NCBI GenBank assembly: GCA_021777845.1
Contig: JAJYDB010000010.1
Coordinates: 1 to 38,084 of the forward strand
From: Planctomycetota bacterium
GTDB taxonomy: Bacteria > Planctomycetota > Planctomycetia > Isosphaerales > Isosphaeraceae
Direction of reading: 5' to 3'
DNA: 38,084 nucleotides
A model generated the notes under the pieces. It ran no database searches. It was not told the origin of the DNA and saw only the letters and a program-made list of their open reading frames with translations. How positions within the stretch are numbered: position 1 is the first letter of the stretch; each line of letters starts with the position of its first letter. Of this stretch, positions 32,787 through 38,084 are shown piece by piece. The position numbers and the translations under genes were made by a program.

Positions 32787-35582
32787 ATGCGTCGTTACCA
32801 GACGGATTTCTCGCGTAGGTGCGTCCTGATCGCGGCGGTAGTGCTGTGTGCGACGGGCATGTTCGCTCGTGCGCAGGGCACGCCGCCGAGCGAAGTCGCG
32901 GCGTCGTCGGGTCGGGACGCGTTCGCGCACATCAACCTGCCGGCGGCTTGGCAGACGCGGTTTTGGTCGAGCGAGGACGCGCAGGGGCTGTTGAAGCTCG
33001 ACGAGAAGGCGCTCGCGGCGCTGGTGCCGACGCAGGCCGGCTTGAAGTGGTGTCGGTGCCCCGCGTGCGACGCCCCCGAGGCCGACGACCCGCTCGTCTG
33101 GTCGCCGCGCAAGCCCGAGGTGATCACCTGCAAGCGTTGCAAGGCGGTGTTCCCGAACGACAAGATTCCCGCCAAGACCGGCGGCAGCGTCCCGGAGGAA
33201 GTCGTCGAGGTCGCGCCCGGCGTGGTGCATCATTATCCGTATCACGTCGCGGACGCCGAGAAACAGGCGTATCCCGATGAGCGGCTGTACCTTGCGGCGA
33301 AGCGGGACGACCTGGCGCGGCGTTATTTGGCGAAGGCGGCGTTGTATGCGGCGGTGCGCCATCGCGACCAGGGGGGGTCGTCTCGGGATCCGAAGTTTGC
33401 GCGGACGGCGTGTCTTTTGCTGGCGAGGTTCGCTCAGGTCGTGCCTCAGTACGCCTATCATCGCGACCAGCCGGCGTCGCCGAAAGTGCTGCTGCCCGCG
33501 GAGCTGAAGCCGCCGTTCGAGGGGGGGTATCAGCTCGCGAAGTGGGACGCGGGGGGTGGTTTGGACGTGCCGATCAACCTGGCGGCGGCCTATGCGATCG
33601 TGCGCGATCTGCCCGAACTGGAGGCGTCGGCGGCGTCGGTCGGGCTGCGCGAGCCGTCGAGGGCGATCGAAGAGGCGTTGTTCCGCGCGCCCGCCGCGTT
33701 TTTAGGCGCACAGCCCGAGGACGCGGGCGAGTCGTCGCTGAACGCGATCCGGGGGATCATGGCGGCGGGGCGGGTGTTGCGCGACGACGCCTTGCTGTCG
33801 GCGGGCCTGGCGCGGCTCGATCGGTTCGCGGCGCGCGGGTTCTACTTCGACGGACTGTATCGAGACGGCGGGACGGGGGCGCAACGTCGCGTGCTGGCTC
33901 GACTTGAGGGCGGGCTCGCGGGCTTGGTCACCCCGGACGGAGACTTGGCGCGGGGGGGTGCGCGCGGCGACGGCGCGGTCGCGGCGTCGTTCGCGCCGAA
34001 GGTGGGCGAGCCGCCGCTGGTGATGCTCTCGAGACGCGCCGCGTCGGCTCTGTTGGCGACGGCGGACGCTCGCGACATCGAGCCGGCGTCGCTGCGGGCG
34101 GGGGACCGGACGCCGCCTCGGCGTCGGGGGATGTTGCTCGGCGGGGCGGGATTGGCGCGGCTGGCGATCGGACGCGGGGGCGACGCGCTCGACGTCGAGC
34201 TCCGCGACCTGGCCGGCGAGGGCGCGCGGCCGTTCGATCGGCTCGCGATCCGTGTGCATGCGGCGGGCCGGCCGGTGCTCGGCGACCTCGACGACGACGG
34301 TCCGCGCGGCGACGGCTACGAACGCGCGACCGCGAGCCACAACACGGTGCTCGTCGACAGCCTCAACCAGCGTGAGCTGATCGCCCGCGCGGCCGACCCG
34401 GCACCCGGCGGCAACGTCGCTTATTTCGCCGCCGACGACGACTTTCAGGTCGTCTCCTTCGACGACCCGCGTGCCTATCCCTTCTCGACGCAGCGTTATC
34501 GGCGCACGCTCGTCGCGGTCGCGACCGCGGGCCGAGCGCGGTTCCTGGTCGATGTGTTCGAGGTCGGCGGCGGGCTGCAACACGACTGGCTCGCGCACGC
34601 CGCGCCTGGTTTCGCCGCGGTTTGGAAGACCGAGGTCGCGCTGCCCGACCAGCCGCGGACGCTCCTGCCGCCCGCGATCGAGTATCTGCCGCAGGCCCGC
34701 GCCCAAGACGGCCGCTGGTTCGTGCAGGCTCTCGGCGCGATCGACCGGCTCGCGTCGGGACGGCTTTCGGGCTTCGCGCAGGCGGATCTGGTCGCGCGCG
34801 ACGGCGTCGGCGCGAGGCTTCACTTGCTGCACGAATTCCCGGCCGCGATCGCGATCGGCAGCGAGCCCGACGCGCCGCGCTCGCCGCACGATCAACCCCG
34901 CGCAGGCGACCCCGACGCCGGCCGCTCGGTCCTCGTCGCGCGCCGCAGTTCGCTCGCGGGGACGACGCTGAAGTCGGCGTTCGTGAGCGTCGTCGAGCCG
35001 CGCGGGCCGTTGATCACGCCGCTCAGTCGGGTCGGGCGCGTCAAGAACGACCCCGGCATCGTGGTCGTCTACGTCGAGACGAGCGCGGGTCCCGAACACC
35101 TGGTGATCAACCTCAACCCCGGGATGGCGATCACGGCGCGACTCGCCGACGGCGGGGTCGTCGAGACCGACGGACGCGTCGTCCGTCTGAACGCGAAGGG
35201 GCTGACGCTCGCGGGGGGCAGGTACGCGCGTTACGCGGGCCGGGCCGTCGCGCGGACGCCGTTGAACGGCGTCGTGCTCGCCTCGGGACGCGGCGTATCC
35301 GCCGGCGCGCTCGGCTGGTTCGACGTCGATATCCCGCTGCCCGCCGACGTCGAACTCAAGGGCCGCTCGCTGCTCATCCGCCACGGCGACCGCTTCGCCC
35401 GCGGCTGGACGATCGACCGCGTCGAGGCCCGCGGCCGCGGCGCGCGCATCTTCGTCGTCGAAGAGCCCGGCTTCGCGATCGACCCCGCGACCGGCGCCGC
35501 GCGCTACTATCAACTCCCCGGCACGAACGACCCCGGCCCGCATCTGTTCACGATCTGCACGCTCGCCTACCGGCCGTTCTGA
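32787..35582 (+). CDS. Heparinase II/III-family polysaccharide lyase, secreted
   Basis: A 931-residue protein with a signal peptide (about 1-29). A zinc-ribbon-like region follows, Cys89, Cys91, Cys94 and Cys115, Cys118 (WCRCPACD, ITCKRCKAVFP), as seen at the front of many family members. The alpha/alpha-barrel region runs from about 160 to 430, and the C-terminal beta-sandwich begins with RATASHNTVLVDSLNQ (His518), a hallmark of heparinase II/III. Such enzymes cleave uronic-acid-containing, often sulfated polysaccharides by beta-elimination. The neighbouring sulfatase-fold gene supports a role in breaking down sulfated sugars. The exact substrate cannot be read from the sequence. The first half is G-rich and the second half C-rich on the coding strand. 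Confidence 0.8.
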   Translation: MRRYQTDFSRRCVLIAAVVLCATGMFARAQGTPPSEVAASSGRDAFAHINLPAAWQTRFWSSEDAQGLLKLDEKALAALVPTQAGLKWCRCPACDAPEADDPLVWSPRKPEVITCKRCKAVFPNDKIPAKTGGSVPEEVVEVAPGVVHHYPYHVADAEKQAYPDERLYLAAKRDDLARRYLAKAALYAAVRHRDQGGSSRDPKFARTACLLLARFAQVVPQYAYHRDQPASPKVLLPAELKPPFEGGYQLAKWDAGGGLDVPINLAAAYAIVRDLPELEASAASVGLREPSRAIEEALFRAPAAFLGAQPEDAGESSLNAIRGIMAAGRVLRDDALLSAGLARLDRFAARGFYFDGLYRDGGTGAQRRVLARLEGGLAGLVTPDGDLARGGARGDGAVAASFAPKVGEPPLVMLSRRAASALLATADARDIEPASLRAGDRTPPRRRGMLLGGAGLARLAIGRGGDALDVELRDLAGEGARPFDRLAIRVHAAGRPVLGDLDDDGPRGDGYERATASHNTVLVDSLNQRELIARAADPAPGGNVAYFAADDDFQVVSFDDPRAYPFSTQRYRRTLVAVATAGRARFLVDVFEVGGGLQHDWLAHAAPGFAAVWKTEVALPDQPRTLLPPAIEYLPQARAQDGRWFVQALGAIDRLASGRLSGFAQADLVARDGVGARLHLLHEFPAAIAIGSEPDAPRSPHDQPRAGDPDAGRSVLVARRSSLAGTTLKSAFVSVVEPRGPLITPLSRVGRVKNDPGIVVVYVETSAGPEHLVINLNPGMAITARLADGGVVETDGRVVRLNAKGLTLAGGRYARYAGRAVARTPLNGVVLASGRGVSAGALGWFDVDIPLPADVELKGRSLLIRHGDRFARGWTIDRVEARGRGARIFVVEEPGFAIDPATGAARYYQLPGTNDPGPHLFTICTLAYRPF

Positions 35583-35694
35583 GCCGCGGCGATGCCCGCG
35601 CGCCGAATCGACGGCTCGGTCGTGGACATGCGGGCGGCCCCGCGGCAAGGATGATCAGACGAGAGGTTCGAAGGCCGGCGAGGAACGAAGCGCG

Positions 35695-37191
35695 ATGAAC
35701 GTGGTGGTGATCGCCTGCAACAGCCTGCACCTGGGCTTCCTGGGCGCGTACGGCAACGCCTGGATCGGCACCCCGAATTTCGATCGGCTCGCGAGCGAGT
35801 CGGTCGTCTTCGACGCCTACTTTCCCGAGAATCTGACCACGCTCCCCACGCGCCGCAGTTGGTGGACCGGCCGCTACGGCTTCCACGACCCCGCCCTCGG
35901 TTGGACGCCGCTCCGCAACGACGAGCCGATCCTGCCCGACTTGCTCTGGAACCACGGCGTCGCCACCGCGTTGATCTCCGACGTCCCTTACCTCCGCGAG
36001 CCTGAAAACGGCTTCGGTCGCGGCTTCGACGAGGTCGTTTGGATCCGCGGCCAGGGTTACGACCCGTGCGTCCCGCCCGGCGACCCGCGCGCCGCGAACG
36101 TGCGCATCGAGGACGAGCCCGGCCTGCGGCTCCCGCCCCGCGACGACCCCGACTTCGAGATCTGGCACGCGCGCTGGGAGCAGTACCTCCGCAACCGCGC
36201 CGCGCTCGGTCTCGATCGGCTCGAAAACGCCGCGGCCGCGCGTCCGATCCGAGCCGCCTCCGACTGGCTCGAACGCCGCGCGCACTCGGCCGACCCCGCG
36301 CCGTTCCTGCTCTGGCTCGACCTGTTCAGCCCGCACGGACCGTGGGATCCCCCCCAGCCCTACCGCGACCTCTACGCCGCCGAGGATCCCGACGAGTTCG
36401 AGACCGGCAGCGAAGGCGACCTGGCCGACGAAGAACTCGCCGACCTCGACGACGTCGACCTGCTCGAAATCCCGGTCTTGATCGACGTCCCCGCGGGCGC
36501 GGTCGGCGACGTCCTCGACGAGTTCGAGCTCCTCCGTTTGCGGCGGACCTACGCGGGCGTCGTCTCGCTGCTCGACGCTCAGGTCGGCGAGCTGATCGGC
36601 ACGCTCGAACGCCTCGGCAGGCTCGACGACACGATGATCATCTTCGTCGCCGACCAGGGCGAGCCGCTCGGCGAGCACGGCTTCGTCCGGCGTTTCCGGC
36701 CCTGGCTGCACGAGGAGTTGATCCACGCGCCGCTCATGATTCGACTCCCCGGCGGAGAACGCGGCGGCGAGCGTCGCGACGCGCTCGTGCAGTCGATCGA
36801 CCTGTTTCCGACCATCCTGGCGGCCTTCGGCGCGACCCCCCCCGACGAGCCCGCCGTCCACGGTCGCGACCTCAACCCACTGCTCCGCGGCGAGCCGACC
36901 AAGACCCGCGACTACGCCTGCATGGGCATGGACGTCGAGGAATTCGCGATCCGTACCCCCGAATGGCACCTCATCCTGCCCGTCGAGGTCGATCCCGACG
37001 ACCCGCCCCGCGGCGTCCAGCTCTATCGCAAACCCGAGGACCGCTGGGAGCAGAACGACCTCGCCTCGCGGCACCCCGACGTCGCCCTCGCACTCGAGCT
37101 CGCGCTCCGTCGGTTCGTCGCGGCACTCGAACGCGACGCCCTCGACGAGCTCCCCGCCGGACTCGACCTCGCGCGCCTGCACGCCGAGTAA
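35695..37191 (+). CDS. Sulfatase-fold protein lacking the formylglycine residue
   Basis: The ATG at 35695 is preceded by GAGGA. The 498-residue protein has the sulfatase fold (MNVVVIACNS...GAYGN, TPNFDRLASESVVF, SPHGPWDPP, VADQGEPLGEHGF), but key residues differ. The signature CxPxR or SxPxR, whose first residue is modified to formylglycine, is TLPTR (49-53), with Thr in the critical place. In the N-terminal metal site Asn9 and Gly14 replace the usual aspartates. Asp320 and His214 remain, while Gln321 stands where His or Asn is expected. There is no signal peptide, unlike the heparinase 112 bases upstream. Known: similar non-canonical sulfatase-like proteins occur in Planctomycetes. Inference: it is inactive as a classical sulfatase and might bind substrate or hydrolyse something else. 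Confidence 0.8.
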   Translation: MNVVVIACNSLHLGFLGAYGNAWIGTPNFDRLASESVVFDAYFPENLTTLPTRRSWWTGRYGFHDPALGWTPLRNDEPILPDLLWNHGVATALISDVPYLREPENGFGRGFDEVVWIRGQGYDPCVPPGDPRAANVRIEDEPGLRLPPRDDPDFEIWHARWEQYLRNRAALGLDRLENAAAARPIRAASDWLERRAHSADPAPFLLWLDLFSPHGPWDPPQPYRDLYAAEDPDEFETGSEGDLADEELADLDDVDLLEIPVLIDVPAGAVGDVLDEFELLRLRRTYAGVVSLLDAQVGELIGTLERLGRLDDTMIIFVADQGEPLGEHGFVRRFRPWLHEELIHAPLMIRLPGGERGGERRDALVQSIDLFPTILAAFGATPPDEPAVHGRDLNPLLRGEPTKTRDYACMGMDVEEFAIRTPEWHLILPVEVDPDDPPRGVQLYRKPEDRWEQNDLASRHPDVALALELALRRFVAALERDALDELPAGLDLARLHAE

Positions 37192-37232
37192 GCTCGCCCG
37201 CACGCCGCGACCCGACCCCCCCCGACGACCGC

Positions 37233-38075
37233 TCAGCCGCGCGGCCCCTCGGACTCCGCCTTCGCGCCGGTCGCGAGCTTCGTCAAATCCTGGACCCGAC
37301 CGCGGAACCGCGTCCACGCTCGGCCCAAAACGCTCGACTCCGACTTCGACGACGACGCGTCCGACGCAACCTCGCTCGGCTTCGCCTCGCCTTGCACGCC
37401 CGTCGACGTCGGCTTCGACGCAGTGGTCGTCACGCCTCGATCCGCCTCGTAATACGTGCTCGGGAACGTCGGGATCGCGAACCGCGGCATCGGCTCAACC
37501 GCCCGCGGACGCCCGCTCCAAGGCGGCCCAAGCCGGACGACGCCCGTCGCCGACCCATCACCGCGCGGCTCCGACCCCACTTTCCACTCCCGCTTCGCCT
37601 CGATTTTCGACGCCGACGGCCGCTCCTCCGCCACCCCCACCGCTCGCTCGGGACGCGTCGTCGCCTCCGCCTCGCCGCTCGTCGACGCCGTCCGCGCCCG
37701 CGCGTCCAGCTTCTCGCCCCGCAACGTCTCGCCCTGCCGCGCCGGCCGCGCCGCCGGCTCGAACAGCTTCGTCAGCCTCGGCAACTTCCAGCTCGACGTC
37801 TTCCAGCTCGGCAGCCAACGTCCCCACCTCCCCTCCCCCCACTTCAACCCCGCCGCCGACCCCGACGACGCCAGCCGCGCCCGCTCGATCGCCTTCAACT
37901 TGCCCCCAAGGTCCTCGCCCGACTCCATCACGTATTTGTCGATCAGCGACCGCGCGTCCGACTCCGGCTCGAACTCCCGACGCGTCGCCCACAACGCCAA
38001 AAACGCCCGACCGGCTCGCGACGGCGCAACCGCCGCCTCGGACCGATGTTCCGTCGCCGCCGCCACCGGCTTCAC
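37233..38075 (-). CDS. Hypothetical protein, partial (start may lie beyond the window)
   Basis: A 280-residue reading from a GTG at 38075. The frame stays open to the right edge, so the true start may be upstream. The N-terminal third has a helical region with Phe, Leu and Trp (RAGRAFLALWATRREFEPESDARSLIDKYVMESGEDLGGKL) followed by a Trp-rich stretch (WGEGRWGRWLPSWKTSSWKL). The rest is low-complexity Ser, Ala, Glu and Lys. No family is recognised. It is convergent with the sulfatase gene, ending 41 bases after it. Confidence 0.4.
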   Translation of the reverse strand: MKPVAAATEHRSEAAVAPSRAGRAFLALWATRREFEPESDARSLIDKYVMESGEDLGGKLKAIERARLASSGSAAGLKWGEGRWGRWLPSWKTSSWKLPRLTKLFEPAARPARQGETLRGEKLDARARTASTSGEAEATTRPERAVGVAEERPSASKIEAKREWKVGSEPRGDGSATGVVRLGPPWSGRPRAVEPMPRFAIPTFPSTYYEADRGVTTTASKPTSTGVQGEAKPSEVASDASSSKSESSVLGRAWTRFRGRVQDLTKLATGAKAESEGPRG

Positions 38076-38084
38076 CGCGGCGCT

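Noticed and set aside
33702-35648. Open frame of 648 codons opposite the heparinase gene
   Set aside because: Arg/Ala-rich shadow without any recognisable domain.
1-38084. CRISPR arrays, rRNA genes, replication origin
   Set aside because: No regularly spaced repeats, rRNA sequence or DnaA-box clusters were seen on reading the sequence.

Overview
The window looks like chromosomal DNA from a planctomycete, probably near Isosphaerales or Gemmatales. The evidence is high G+C, a DUF1559 prepilin-like protein (FTLIELLVVIAIIA start), a family protein beginning with a STGPRT...HGL signature, c-type cytochromes with planctomycete-style neighbours, a heparinase II/III and sulfatase pair, and a PknK-like kinase/ATPase fusion. 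This assignment is inferred from gene families; no rRNA is present.

Left edge (1-1485): a graveyard of mobile DNA. It holds the start of an IS transposase, a glycyl-radical-enzyme activase cut off at the IS end, a scrap of a phosphofructokinase start fused to that activase, and the frameshifted C-terminus of a large serine recombinase that runs into a tRNA-Asn gene. This fits decay of an element integrated at the tRNA.

1861-10190: two tandem secreted diheme c-type cytochromes resembling RoxA/RoxB rubber oxygenases, then a 1,430-residue Ser/Thr kinase-AAA ATPase-helical repeat regulator with a long insertion inside the kinase fold. 10320-12167: a SIR2-domain protein of the kind found in anti-phage defence, more A+T-rich in its 3' half and carrying two 9-bp tandem repeats. 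12217-16902: an esterase-like hydrolase with a good terminator, a degenerate M24 peptidase, a planctomycete family protein of unknown function, and (minus strand) a protein with a secretin/TonB N-terminal-like domain.

16999-25743: housekeeping and accessory genes. These are a PfkB-fold protein with an altered active site, an MBL-fold RNase Z-like protein, a membrane-anchored monoheme cytochrome, an FKBP isomerase overlapping a GAF-like gene, a SHOCT-like membrane protein, a Gly/Met-rich secreted protein, an anti-sigma-like protein with a companion gene, ribD, rex and tRNA-Gln. 25815-29506 (minus): leuC, leuD and a secreted TolB-like propeller, possibly one transcription unit.

29507-30904 is gene-poor. 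It contains a good sigma70-type promoter followed by a compact structured RNA ending in eight T's (candidate ncRNA), two possible very small genes and an intrinsic terminator. 30905-38084: DUF1559 protein, a small exported protein, a small Cys-containing protein, then heparinase II/III and a sulfatase-fold protein lacking the residue that becomes formylglycine, ending in a partial unknown gene.

The best candidates for something undescribed are the structured RNA at about 29842-30000, the SIR2 gene, and the paired RoxA-like cytochromes. No CRISPR array, rRNA or replication origin was seen.
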